Positions 28,606-42,000 of a stretch of 64,000 nucleotides of DNA are shown here, one piece after another. Positions within the stretch are counted from its first letter, which is position 1. Each line of letters opens with the position of its first letter. This DNA is from Apis mellifera (lineage: Eukaryota > Arthropoda > Insecta > Hymenoptera > Apidae). The position numbers and the translations under genes were made by a program. The notes beneath the pieces are model-generated. The model searched no databases and was not told where the DNA came from. It saw only the letters and a program-made list of their open reading frames with translations. The stretch spans positions 4,790,381 to 4,854,380 of the forward strand of contig NC_037646.1 in assembly GCF_003254395.2 (NCBI RefSeq), in the 5' to 3' direction.

Positions 28606-28940
28606 GTAACCTGGTTCGAAGCTGACAATTATAGGTTATGTAATGCAAAATTATATAAAATTATCTGAATTTTGAATCGAATTCTATATACGATCGATGA
28701 TGAAATAATAAAATATAAGTAACGATGTTTTTCAATATATTTTAGATACGGGATAAATAAAATAAAATAAATCTGTTTAACAAGCCAATAAAGCGCTTCA
28801 ATCGCCTTAAAGCGATAATAAAATTTCAGCAAAGCGTTTCAGGAAAGAGGAAAGAAATTGGTAAGGAAGGAATTCTTGCACGCAAGCGTCGACGAAAAAG
28901 TGACGAAGGAAAGCTTTGCCAATTAGGGAACCTTGTTTTC

Positions 28941-28976
28941 TTTCTCTTTTTTCTCTCTCTCTCTCTCTTTCTCTCC
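28941..28976. repeat. CT microsatellite
   Basis: TC-rich tract with an uninterrupted CT run in its centre. Confidence 0.85.
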
Positions 28977-31900
28977 ATCCCACGAAATATTCTGACTAAC
29001 GACCACGGTGTCTAATGCTAGACACTGATGCTGACAAGAAAAATAGGAAGGAACACTCGAATCCATCGAGCATTGGATCACCTTTTAAGCAGGGGAGACT
29101 TTTTCGAAATACAGGTGTGGTTTTTAAGAGATGGCCAGGATTGATGAGAAGAGTTGAGAAAACATTCTAGAGAATGGATAGTCTTGAGGCGTTGTAGTTT
29201 TCAGAGGAGCCAGATCTTTAATTTTCTTTAACGACAAAGCGAATGTTCAAAGTGTCTTTAAAACCCCTCTAAATGAAGTCGAATTCAATATATATCTCGG
29301 ATAAAATGAAAAGATGTCTTTGAGACGTTGTGTAATTGGTATAAAGAAGTGATTGTAATTTTCTTTTGCAATTCAAAGGAATGCTTGGTTCGATAAAATG
29401 ATTTACACCTGTTACGAGTAAAATTTCATTTATCATTCTTGAATAATAAATCGTCGAATACTTGTATATGTTGAATATATTGAAATACTTTGTCGATAGA
29501 TCGTGAAACATTCAATCCTTTAATATCGTATACGTAAAAGAAAAAACGATATCATGAAAATAATATCGCTAATATTTTTATATATAAAAATTTATCTCTC
29601 TTCCCCTTTTCCATTCATAATTTGATCCTACAATTACACGTGCACGTGTTATTAATACACATTTTCTATCTAGAAAAATTTCCTTTGAATAAAGGAGAGG
29701 AAAAATGAATTTCACCGTAATCCAAAGATGAACTATTCAATTAACTGGAAATATTACCTGTGAGCTTTCAATATACGTCCACAAACTTAATTATCAGAAT
29801 TGTCACGATATCGATTCTTAATATTACTCGTCTCTCGACAATATTGTTGTGTACCGTGATTGGAAGAATTTGTAACAATAATATTATGACTCGAATCTAA
29901 AAAAAAAAAAAAAGAAATAAATAAGAAAAGGGATAAAAATTAAAGAATTGGGAAACGAGAGAATTGAGAAACTGGGAGCCACGTAGATAGAAAACTAGCA
30001 AGGAAATAGGAGTATTTGTTCTGAACCTTCAAGTACTCGAGATTCCAACCAGCGCAATCAGAGATCGTAACAATGACGTATTATGTCCCGCATTCCTCAT
30101 TATTCTCTCTCGAAAACGAGAAAGGGAATCTCTTGTACCCTTTTACGGTATCCAGAATCACGGAGTAAAAGCATATCGAGACGAATGCCGTGTATCCACG
30201 TGAATCGATATCCATCCTCGTTTTCCTCGTGTCTCGAAAATGAACGGTTTATATCTGCATACATGCATGTAAAAATTATTCCAAATTGAAATCGTTTATA
30301 AAATTCTGAAAATCATTGTAGCTCCCTCGTTGTATAAATCTTGAATGAGTGTTATCGATATCATCAGGTATGATAAATATTCATGATTATGCAATTTACA
30401 CTGCATTATTCCTGGGGGTGACAAATACGGGGGTGAGAAATATTCGATTAAATAATTCATTTCCTTTCCACCATTTCGGTTACTATTAATATTTTTTTTT
30501 AAATTGTCGCCATATATAATACGACGTGTCTAAATGTTAAATTATCGTATTTGTAAATTTCTTCTATCTTTAAAATAATTTTTTTTTTAATAATAAAATA
30601 AATGGAAGAATACATTGTCCTTCCACGACGTTTAAAATATTTTAATATATTTGGTACAAGGACAGATGTACACGTAATAATAATATAGAAAAAGATATAT
30701 ATATATATAATTTTCAAACACCGAGTTCCAATGATATTCAGTCATATCAGAATTTCGGAGTTCTATCATGAATTATGAATTTCGAGTGACTTGAATAACG
30801 TTCTTCTACTTCTACCAATGTAGTAATATAGAAGTTGAAATATACACGGTGCCTGAAAACGAATTAATCATTACGCTATTTTGAAACATTAATATTTCCT
30901 ATCTTTATCCTGCATTTTCGAATGCATCAATCAATGCTCTTATCCATCTAAGATATTTTAAACACACACAAATTATATCGAATATTCGTATAGAATATCT
31001 TTTTCCAAAATACGTAAACCAATTGTTTATACAAACAATTAAGAAAGATAAATAAAATTTTGGGATTCCTTCTTTTTTTTTTAACATCTTCCATTTCCAA
31101 CGAGAGAATCAAATTTCAACGAAAGCGTAATTATCAATCGCATCGTTATTATCGTCGTCGAGTTATACCGTTTACTTTATTCCGCGACGCGACGCAACAT
31201 CCTCCCCTCCCATTCATCGAACGAGCATTGTCGCCGCGAAATATAACGTGTACACAGATTTACCTTAATCAAGGCCTGTTAATCAACTTGATAACAACTT
31301 CCAGGAAACGTGTTTACGAATTCTGGCCGCCACCGCAGCCAATCCCCGGGCGTACGATCATTACCGCATTGTGCGTCGATGAAAGATGCCGCTGCAGCCC
31401 CCGTTAATTACCCATCCTTTTTGGCACGTAACAGGGATAACCGGAGAAGGGGAGGAAGGGTGTTAAAGTAAAGTCTTGATGGAGTTTCCGTGCCAAAAAT
31501 AATCCCCGATTCATAAGTGGCTATGTTTCAATTAATCCTCCGATTATTCGAATGTATTCATCCACAAATATATCCCCTTGGACGCAAATTTTCACTTCTC
31601 TCTCTCTTTCTCTCTTTCTTCATCTCGATATAATAATATAATTCCTTTCACATCGTAGTCTTCCCCTTCTTGACGGAGAGGGTTTCATCGACTTCATCCG
31701 AGATATTATTAAAAACGATGCTCATTCAAGATTTTCATTACGATAACAAATAAAAGAGATCGAGCGTTCATTCACGATATTTTGCTTATTCGTTTCGTTT
31801 CCCTGTTACATTGAATTCTGCGTGACGATTCAAGGGAGAAAAAAATGAAGGAATCGTTGTGAACGTGAAACGAAGTATGGATCTTTATCATCGAATGATT

Positions 31901-34900
31901 ATTTAAATTCGAGCAATGGATCGGAAAATTCGTTGTTATTAGTGAGACAGGATCCACGTTCTTCATAATTTCATTGTCTGCAACAATTTCGAAAAAATAT
32001 GATTTAGCAAAGCCAAGTGGGAGAGGTTCGCGACAGTTGTCTTAATTAACTCGTTACGGAAGAACGGGTAACGTGATATTACCACAATTCTGTGATTCTC
32101 TTCCCCTTTGCATAATGCCAGCGCTAGTGTATGTAACGTAATATTTTAACCTTATTGTTCAGCCCCTTGTGGGTGAAGGCACAAAGGGATTAAACGGAGC
32201 ACCGTAACCTTCGCGATTGCAGCCTGGCAATTAAGAGGAGAAAAATTGGAATTCGCGGGAAGGGGATATTTTATCATCGATTTTAATAATTTTAATCTAT
32301 TTTCGGAAGCGAACGACACGCTTTTAAGTGTAAATTTATCGTATATCGCTAGTAATTTTAATTACACGCTTCGAAATATTGCATTTCGGCTTCTCGATAA
32401 TATGGGATAGAAATGTTAATAGCCTGAGAACTGAGCTCGGATTTTCCATAAACCTTTGTATCATTTCGATTTAATAATAATGTGGTAGTGTATGATTAAA
32501 TTGGAACACACGCCCTTGTAGTCTGTTCTCGTTGCAAAATACTCACTATTTCTCATATTGGTTAGGTGAATATTATCGAAATAATTGGATAATTTCGATT
32601 TTCGATATATTCTCTGCTTCAAAATGGATTAAAAATACACGCTGCTCTGGTGTTGAGGCTAATAGCGGGAGAGGCAAAGGTGTAATTTGGGTTACGAGTC
32701 ACGAGATTATTATAAATCTTACGTACGTGATAAATGTATCAGCAATGGTAATTAGAACGTTGAGAAATGGAAATGTTAATTCTCTATTTCTCTCTATAAT
32801 TTCGCCAAGACTGATGTACATCATCTTGCACAATTCCCTTGATAGTCATTAATCCAACTCAAATAGGTCATCTTACACTAAGTAGTTTGCTACCATAAAC
32901 TATAGTTAATAACCAATCGATAGAGTTAATAGTGTCAGTAATAATTAAGATGGAGGTGTAAACATCATCTTCTATAATATTCAATCGTTCCGGTACCTGA
33001 AATTTGAAATATATTAGATATATTGAACAAACTATATTTAAAAAATTGTAGAATAAAAGAAACGAGATTAATTATTCTGAAAATATTCTTATTTAATTTC
33101 ACGTTATGTTAACTACCATTAAAAAATTGGAAACTCATCGAAAAATGTATATAATCTCAAAGAGAACCGTCCCCTTTGAGAACATTCGATCACAAAAGGA
33201 ATGGAATTTTCATTTTTCCTTTCATTTTCCACTTTCGCATTTCCCCTAAGCGGGCAAACACGCACACTTATCCTGGTTTGAAAAATGATTTTCAATATTG
33301 GCGCAGAATACATAGGCGAAATTACAAATGAACTTGTTCATCTCTCGGTGATTGAAAGAACTCTTTCTGTGTATCAATGTCCTATGTGCGTGAAAGCGTA
33401 TGCATCGGCCGAAAGGAGATCCACGAAACAGGAGGTGGCCACGTTGATGAATTGAAAATATCGATTCCAAGTCTCAATGGTACCGCGTATTGTGCCAGTT
33501 AGAATAGAAAACCTGTTGATTTTATGAAGAATGCTTTCGAAAGAATAGCAAATTCGATGGTGCTTCGTTTTCGTCAATTCGGATATTTTGTTATCGAGAA
33601 GAAAAACGTTCGAATCGAAATGCTATAATAGGATTGTACGTTTTATATTTAGAATCCAGTCACTTCTGGTTAATCGATTATTCAATTATTTTAAATTCAG
33701 TTATTCAAACAATTCTTTTTCTCGAACATTTTCAAGTTTAATGGATATTGTACAGCTATTTAATATGATCAAATTAATAATTGTTATCAATTGTTTATTG
33801 TTTATTGATGAACAGCATTCGAAAATTCCACCTGAAACAAAATGAAATGATGAAATTAGTAATTTTAATTCATTATTTCGTATTTGGAATTTTTTAAATA
33901 AAAAGAATGATAATAAGAAATTAAAAAGTGATATTAATTGATTAATTAATTATCCTACAAACGAAAGCTTCTAAAAACTTTATATCTAATTAGAAAGATA
34001 ATAAATCAAATACAATTTTCAAATAAGTAAATAAATTGTTCAAACTCTATTTTTTTTTCATCGCATAAAGAAAGAAGTAAATTTATTTACTTGTTCAGAG
34101 AAAATTAAATATTAGAATCTATATTCACCAAAAAAATATTAATAATAATAATAATTAAAGCAAATTAAAATAGAACTTTTAATCTTCAAGATATATTTAT
34201 CACAAGATCTTAAAATAATTTCTTGATCTCATTGCAAAACTGATAAATCAATTCCACGATATCGATCTTCCTTGCCAAGGTCTCGAGGAACGGAATCATC
34301 CCTCGTTGAAACGACAATTCTATTTATACCTCATCAGTGAGGCCGTTATTAAAGGGAGATAATAAGCAGCGCAATTTGTACAAACATATGCCCGACATGA
34401 ATTACACGAATTATTCGTCTTCTTCCTTTCTTCCCCCCCTCCCTTTCTTTCTCTTTTTATTTCCGGTGTACTCGCGTTGTAGGTGTCATAATTAACGTGG
34501 TGTACCGCAGTCATAATAAAGTATGACAGATGTAATTAACGGCGTCCCTCGTTTCACGTCCGTTTGAAAAGAGCTGAAAGTAACTCGTTCTTATCCACAA
34601 CCACCCTATCCGCCCTCCCTCCCCTCCTATCCGCTCCCCATTCTCACCCTCGCTCTCGTTTCGTCTTGTCTACCACGATTTCTCGTTCTCCATTGGGTCT
34701 CCATTCGCGACCATAAATAATTCAGGTGCTCGAGACGTCGTAAAGACATTAACGAAGGTAAAAGCTTTTAAGGGCGGCCCTACGTTCAATCCTGAACTCG
34801 TTATGCCCCTCTCGCGATAATAACTCGGAATCTCGGCCGGTTTCATTGTCCAACGATACGCGATATTTATGCGCGTTTCAACCGATGAGGAGTGAACCGT

Positions 34901-34969
34901 GGTCAAATCTGAAATTTGATACGAAACGGAGAAATGTTAGTCTCGGTTTTGGGAGACGAGATTTTGGTT

Positions 34970-35550
34970 TTAAATAGATCAAGTACGTGGATATTCGGCA
35001 TTGAGAGATAATTTGATATGTAAGCTGTGAAAAGCTTATAGAATTTTTTTGTTTTGGAAAAAAGAAGTAATTGAAATTGTCGAGAGTAATAGAGGAAATT
35101 GGTTAATTTTTGAACAGATGAATGCTCGAACAGGGTGTTGTATATATTTGAAAATAAATCAGGAGGAAAATAGTAGAAAGTTTTATTTTCATGGAAATTG
35201 AATTTGAAACTTGTTAAGTGCACATGAATTTCAATCATCCTAATATATATTACACGAGATGGTTTTGAATATAAAAATAAATCGTAAAACAAATAAAGTA
35301 ATAATATTTTTTTCATTGTAGATTATTTTTTCGAGAAAAATCATGTTTAAAAATTTGTCAAGTACACGAGAATTTAACAATTAAATTATTTTGTTACTAG
35401 ACTACGAATGGATATTCAAATATAAGTTAAAAATATAAAATAAAATGTTTTCATTTAAAAACTTGTTTTGAAGATTGGAAAATTCATCGAGCACACGCAT
35501 ACAATTTTCGATATGCAATTCTCGATATACAATTCTCGACTAAACTTATT
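34970..35550. repeat. Diverged tandem repeat with a period of about 130-240 bases
   Basis: Four related blocks recur: ATCAAGTACGTGGATATTC (about 34977), TTGTTAAGTGCACATGAATT (about 35211), TTGTCAAGTACACGAGAATT (about 35355) and ATCGAGCACACGCATACAAT (about 35486). The second and third also share a following ACACGAGATGG / CTACGAATGG plus AT-rich block. The last passes into three 14-base copies of CAATTYTCGATATR (about 35502-35543). Confidence 0.4.
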
Positions 35551-35954
35551 TTTCAAAAAAAAAAAAAACGAACATTTAAAAAAATATTAAACATTTATAA
35601 AAATTATTACATCACTAAATAATTAATTTCTCATGAAATAGAAATATTTTTGTGTAAAATAAAATTTATAGAGAAAAATGTAATTAATGAATAATGTATT
35701 ATATGTGAAGCGATGAAATTTATATTCATTTAATAATTATTAAATGTGAAGAATATGTTTATATATGAGAGAAATAAATGAAAAAGTGAAAAAAAATAGA
35801 AAGAAATTAAATGCTAAAATATAAAAGTGAAAGTAAATTAAAATCCATTCGAAACTTTTTCTTTGCTAAGTAATTATTAAATATTTTTATCTTTTGAAAA
35901 AATTAATTTTTCTACAAACATATAAGAAACAAATTTTTTAAATTTATTTTCCAG

Positions 35955-36058
35955 ACTCAGACTTACCCAGGTTCGCTGAGGAAATCCAGAACGTGACCGT
36001 GAGCAAAGGTCGAGATGCTTTGCTAGCCTGTATAGTGGATAATCTACGAAACTTCAAA
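35955..36058 (+). CDS. DIP-like exon: N-terminal half of Ig domain 1
   Basis: The acceptor TTTATTTTCCAG precedes 35955 and the donor AAA|GTAAGG follows 36058. Two bases complete a split codon, then 34 codons encode SDLPRFAEEIQNVTVSKGRD, ALLACIVDNLRNFK. It supplies the A-to-B strands of Ig1, an N-V-T glycosylation sequon and the first Ig1 cysteine (about residue 57, counting the residue split by the 15635 acceptor as residue 1). SDLPRFAEE followed by NVTV and GRDALL is the typical DIP/lachesin entry into Ig1. The exon leaves in phase 0. The upstream split codon would be N if joined to the 15635 exon, D from donor 28599 or H from donor 28605; D (DSDLPRF) best fits the family. Confidence 0.93.
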
Positions 36059-39000
36059 GTAAGGAAGAAAGATCTTATTTAATTTCTCATGTACGATAAT
36101 TTATTACGATAGTTTCGATGCTCGATATTTTACATATCTTCACAATTTTGAAGAAATTAATAGAGAACGTTGTGTAACGTAACACAAACTCGAATATTTT
36201 TACTTGAATCGAGGATATTTAATTTGAGAAGTGTAATTAATGGAATCGGCTAATGTTTTTTAAGAAAATGAGACAATTATAGCGTTAACCTGTTCAGTAC
36301 GTTTTAAGTATCACGTTTAGAGAGCTCTTTTCAGCCATTTTCAGTTTCGAAATTACGGTGCTCCATTTTCACAATAGAAAATTACGCTGAAAGAACGTGA
36401 CTTGTAAAAACAAGAATAAAATAGTTTCATTATAGTTGTTTCGTTTGTATAACGCGTAGCTTGGGAAGCAATAATTTTCGTTTTATGCGAGCATTTTTTA
36501 GATAAAACTGAGCAGAAATGTGCGATTTTTATGTATATTACGTGAAATAAGATAAAACTTTTCCACGATAAGATTAATTTCTCTCGGATTCACGATGCTT
36601 TAAACCAGATGAAAATTCGGTATTTTAACACTTACTTAAAACTTAATTCCAAGCAGAAATAAAAAATTAAAAAATATAAATATATGCTCGTCGATATTTA
36701 CGAACCTCGTATCCAAGGATTCACGTTTCACCCTCCCCCATCATTTCAAGAAGAACAGAGCCACAATCCTGAAAATATCATAGCAAATAAATAAAGAAAC
36801 AATGATACAATTTTTGTCAAAGATAAAGATCAATTAGATTCACCAGATTAATTAAACTTTTTCCACCAGAGAGACAGCCTTGGTCCAGCATCCTCGTTAC
36901 ACACCCTGTTCTCTTGACAAACACCATCCCAGGTATCCAGTCAAACGATCCTCTATCCACGTACAAATAATCCGTCTCCGAGGAAGTTCGTTATTAGGCA
37001 AAGCTTTTTTACGCTCCGCTTAAGAATTTCGCACGCGAAGGGAAGCGGAGTGGAGGAGCGGATCGAGTAATTCTAGCCGTGACTCGCAACAACGTCAACT
37101 TCAGCCGGCTGCCTCGTTCGTTACGCCAATGGAAATACATCACGGCTAGTGTCACGTTGAATTATTAAAGTAATATGGTAACGACGCCGGTTCACACGAT
37201 CCCTCTCGGCCGATCCGGGCATAGTCTGCAACCGTAAAGAAGCATCGTGCCTCGTGCTAGCAACGGCCGCCAACGGGGGTTGATATTCCCCAGACAGGGC
37301 TAGCAGGGAACAGGAAACACGCTCCTGCGGAAAAATTATCGCTGGCCCGCTTCTTAACGCGGCTGGAATATCGTAATTTTCCACGTGGTGTCTGCTGGAT
37401 TAATAATTTTTCGTGAAACGTAACGCGTGATACGTTCTTCAATTTTCAAATATTTTTAAATTTTAATTAGGGGGAGTTTGACGATTTGATAATTGGAATT
37501 TTTTTGTTGTCGGCATATTAGAGACTTTGTTGAGAATCTTGGTAATTTTTTTTTTTAATTTTACAGATATCCAGATTGTAATCCAGTAAATGATATAATT
37601 TTTAGAAATTGTGTAAATACTGTCTTATTCGAATATTTCTTTATTTTAAATAATTTAAGGAAAAATATTCTGAAGGAATTTTCACCAAATCTTAATAGCA
37701 ATTACTATATTCAAAATTTTCAAAAGAATTTTTCTTTAATATATATTTTTTTATACATACTTACAAGTTCAAGATTATTTCAACATCATTAAGATGAATT
37801 TCATTTCTTTTGTAATATTCAATTTGATCAAGTATTTTTTTCTGAAGATATATATTAAGATATATGGTATATGGTATTGCTTCTATGTTGCATACTATCT
37901 TGTGAAATAAAATTTCAAGTTCCGGTCGTTCGACGACATTTTATCCAATTTGATGTTAAAACGATGTATAACTTCTATTTTCTTAACTCCACGCGTATCT
38001 CAGCCACCGAGAAGCTATTCTTGCCGTCTTCATCATCTATTTATATTATTTTACTCGCAGGTTTCTCATTCCATTTTCCCCAACTTTCCATCCTCTCTCT
38101 ACAGTGCAATCTGTGCGCCTGGCATATGCAGGTCAATGTACATACTTACGTATACAACCAAAGTGAAGGCATTATGAGATGAAAGTAGGAAAGTGTCGAA
38201 TAGTGCAGTAAATGTTCATCCCCAAATAACCTTAAATGCTCAAAAGTTGTAGCATCTACCTTTCGTAATTACCCACCAGTTATTAATTACGGAGGATGTT
38301 CAAGTTTAAGTCGGCAATGTGTTGTCCAATAGATGTGACATTAAATTATGCTCAATTCCAACGTGTCTTGTTACGGTCTATCTCGTGTTAAATTATTTTC
38401 CCATCTCTTATTTTTTTCTTAACAAACGATCATTATAAAATATCACGAATTCATCGATTTATCAAATTTATAAATTTTATTGGCAAACGATGAATAGAAA
38501 ATTCAATTTCTCGATTTATTATTAGAATTATTATCAGATCAATATTTTTTCAAAATATTTTCCAAATATTTCTCTTAAACAATCCATTGAATGGATGAAT
38601 GTAGCAAAATATCTCCACGCGTGTTTTTCATTTACATATTTTAATCGAAAAGCGTATATAACTCTTCGTGCATGTTAACAAATATCCAATATCGCAATAT
38701 GAAGCCCCCATAGAGTTTCATCGTATTTTCATCTATCCTCAAGAGATCTCGGTCACATTGGAGGCTTAGCGACGAACGAAAGAAAATGGGGTAGATTCTA
38801 AGCCTTCTTATACTTACCCTTCTATTCCCCTTCTATTCTCCGTGAAAGTTTCCAAGATCCACGGAGGATACGGAATACAAGGCAGCCGGTATATTGGATT
38901 AAGCGGGCGATAAGAACGAAACGATGTTGTATAGGGTGTCCAAAGCTCCGCAAAGGGAAACATCACGGATCGTATAGATGGTAGAATGTACGCATGAACG

Positions 39001-42000
39001 ATTCTATAGACGGAATTATGCTTTGGAAAAAAACTTGATCTCTCTCTCAACTTCTTTCCCATCAATTTTCGTGCTTCCAAAGATCGATGAATAATTCTGT
39101 AAAAAGATTAATTGGTGGAATTAATTTCGGGAAAATTCGATTTTTATATTCGATAACCGAAAATTATCCGCAAAATTCATTCCCCGTTATGCTCGATGGC
39201 ATATATTTTTAATAATAAAATTTCGAAGTTGAAATTTATGCAGATTGAAATGATGCCAAAAATAAAGGAATATACAGATATCGGTGTAAAATTTGATATA
39301 TCACGTAGAATTTCATAACGTGAAAAATAAAGATATTTTGTAGAATATTTTCATGTAGATACTTTTATGAAGGATTAAAAAAACGATAAAACAATTAAGC
39401 TCTATTAAACCTCGATTTTCTTGGTAATACTGTAACCTACAAAATATTGCGTTAAAGAAAATACCAACATGTCGACGTCGAACGTAATAAGAAACTTCGT
39501 TAATCATTTTCTTGGTTTTCTATAATCTCCTTCCTGTTTTTAAAATCAATTTTCTTTTCTCGATGTACTTATGAGATAAAATTTGTTTGCAACGAAGAGC
39601 AACAATTATGTATAAAAAGTAAAGCAGAGATTCTTAAAGATTTTTTTCAAAAAATAGCAAATAATTGCAATAAAGAGAATTTAAGCAAATCTTGATATTC
39701 TTTACCCCTGAATTTGAAATAATCATTATCCCAGTTGGCATTATGTTGTTTACGTAATCCGTATGATATTCCTCATACTAATCTCGCGTAACAAATCTCC
39801 GTGTCGCTATTCCACGAACACTCACCGATTATGATAAGCCTTTCCTCTGCATTTCCACGAACCGTGTTTGATTATTAGCGGCAAAGCTTCTTACGGAACG
39901 TGCACGACATGCGACAACGTCAAATCAACGAAGCTAATAAATTATTGATCCGAGATATTAAAAGTATTTTAATGGAAAATATATAATAATTTTTGAAACT
40001 GGATTCATACTTTCCATTTCTCGATATATCGTATCGAAATTGTATTATATTCTTGCCAATGTAAGTTGTAGATAGTGTACATTGAAGTTTATATTTTTTC
40101 AATATTTTTCATCTCTCAGAGGAAACCACTTTTAATTACGTTGCTTCTAAGCCGTGTTATTAAATAAGAATAGTCTTTGAAACTTCTTTATACTTGAAGT
40201 GCCTTCCATCTTCTTTGAACAATAATTAAAATACATTGAGGAACTGTTGCGTAGAGATTGTTAAAAATTTAATAGAGTCAAGAAAAATGACTGAAAATGA
40301 CGTTTAAATATCTCTGGCAAGAAAATTTTTTAATAACCTAAGTAATGAAGCTGATATTCAAGTGACGAAGATAAATGGTTTTCCCTATAAAGTATGTATA
40401 ACTTTCCACGAGTTTACTCCCATTACGAGTTTCCATTCTCCTCGCAATATTTTCCTGGTGAAATGTTAAATGTTAAATATTATATAAACTCGTTGAAACA
40501 ATAGTTATATTAAATTCTTAATTAAATTTCTCTTCTAATCCGTTTCCTTAACATAATACTTCTATCAATTTTTAATTTAGAACTCAACACAAACAATTTT
40601 AATATAACTTATTTATATTTTTTGTAAAGTTTAAACTTCTTACAAAAAATATTATTAAATTCATCATTAATAGATTTCATATTTTATATGTTAAAATTTG
40701 TACAAATTAAAATTTTTAATTTTATTAACACTGCAATAATAAAATATTGCAGTATATATAATATATTAAATATGTAATATTTAATAAAAGAATATTTTAA
40801 TTTTATATATTATATTTTATATCTAATGGATAATAAATTTCCTATCTTTATTTACTATAAGTATTAAAGAATTTTCCATTGACAATTTACCAATACCGAT
40901 AGTTTATCTTATGCAAACTTCATATATATATATATTCATATATGTTTGTTCTAGGTGGCATGGGTGCGCGTCGATACGCAGACTATCTTATCCATCCACC
41001 ATAATGTCATCACGCAAAATCCACGGATCTCGTTGTCGTATAACGATCACCGTACATGGTATCTTCATATAAAAAAAGTTGAAGAAGTGGATCGTGGATG
41101 GTACATGTGTCAGGTGAACACAGACCCGATGAGAAGTCGACAGGGTTATTTGCAGGTTGTAGGTACGTGAAATATCGTTAAAAAAAATTCTATTTCGAAA
41201 TAGAAAAAGAAATAATAAATCCTAAGATTTATCGCTTAAGAAGAGCAGAAATTTTCTTCTTCTTTAATATGATAAATTTTCAAGAATGAACGGAATAAAA
41301 CGGATTTTGAGTGATATTCATAACGTAAGAACGTCGGGTTATTATTAAAGAACATTTATTATTTGTGAAAAAAAAATGATATATGGAAGTAATTAAAAAT
41401 TTGTCAGAAACGTAACGTTTAAACACCGTAAAAGCAATTAAGGGGACCGGCATTAGTCAGCTCGATTCAGTTAGTCTTTGAAGCAATTAGGTTTCCAGTT
41501 AGTTGTTAAACTGGGTTAGGAGTCATCAAGCTTCCGATATTCAATCAACAAGCAAAGTACTTAAGCTTCCACAAGATTAGCGAGAAACTAGCCTCAAGTT
41601 AAAAGGTATTAGGAATGCTACTTTTTTGTATTATCATAAAAAGATGAATTTGGAAGGAAAGTTAAGAAGTTTCGAAAATTGACTTTAGTACACATTCAAT
41701 GCTTGCATACGTTTAATTTTCGAAATTAAAATAAATTTTTTTAATTATATTCCTTTTCAATTGTAAAAATACAATTTGGAAATATCAATGAAATGTTTTT
41801 TTTTTTTTCAAAAATAATATAGTTTTATGGAACATTCACTACTTATCATTTATATTAAAAAAATATCGAAATAAAAATTTAATTATTAATTACAATAAGT
41901 ACAATAGATTTTATGAAATGAAATTCCAAAGTTATTCTAGTAATTTTCAATATATTAAAAAATAAAAATTACCAGAAATATTTTGTATTGAAAAATATAA

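Larger units (their letters stand above)
15728..35954 (+). other. 20-kb intron (or 5' region) before the first secure Ig exon
   Basis: Bounded by GTGAGT at 15728 and TTTTCCAG at 35954. GC-richer patches lie at about 16440-16960, 18420-18700, 19260-19960, 21200-21560, 22060-22260, 24290-24840, 25240-25740, 26460-27080, 27700-28480, 31090-31500, 33140-33620 and 34240-34930. Between them the sequence is AT-rich and low in complexity. It contains the hairpin at 22149, the odd palindrome at 24421, the candidate signal-peptide exon at 28524 and degenerate tandem repeats near 35 kb. The patches are natural candidates for enhancers, but I see no diagnostic motif set in them. Confidence 0.6.

Noticed and set aside
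38925..38960. TATAGGGTGTCCAAAG, resembling the end of some insect transposons
   Set aside because: No matching second end, target-site duplication or transposase remnant was found nearby.
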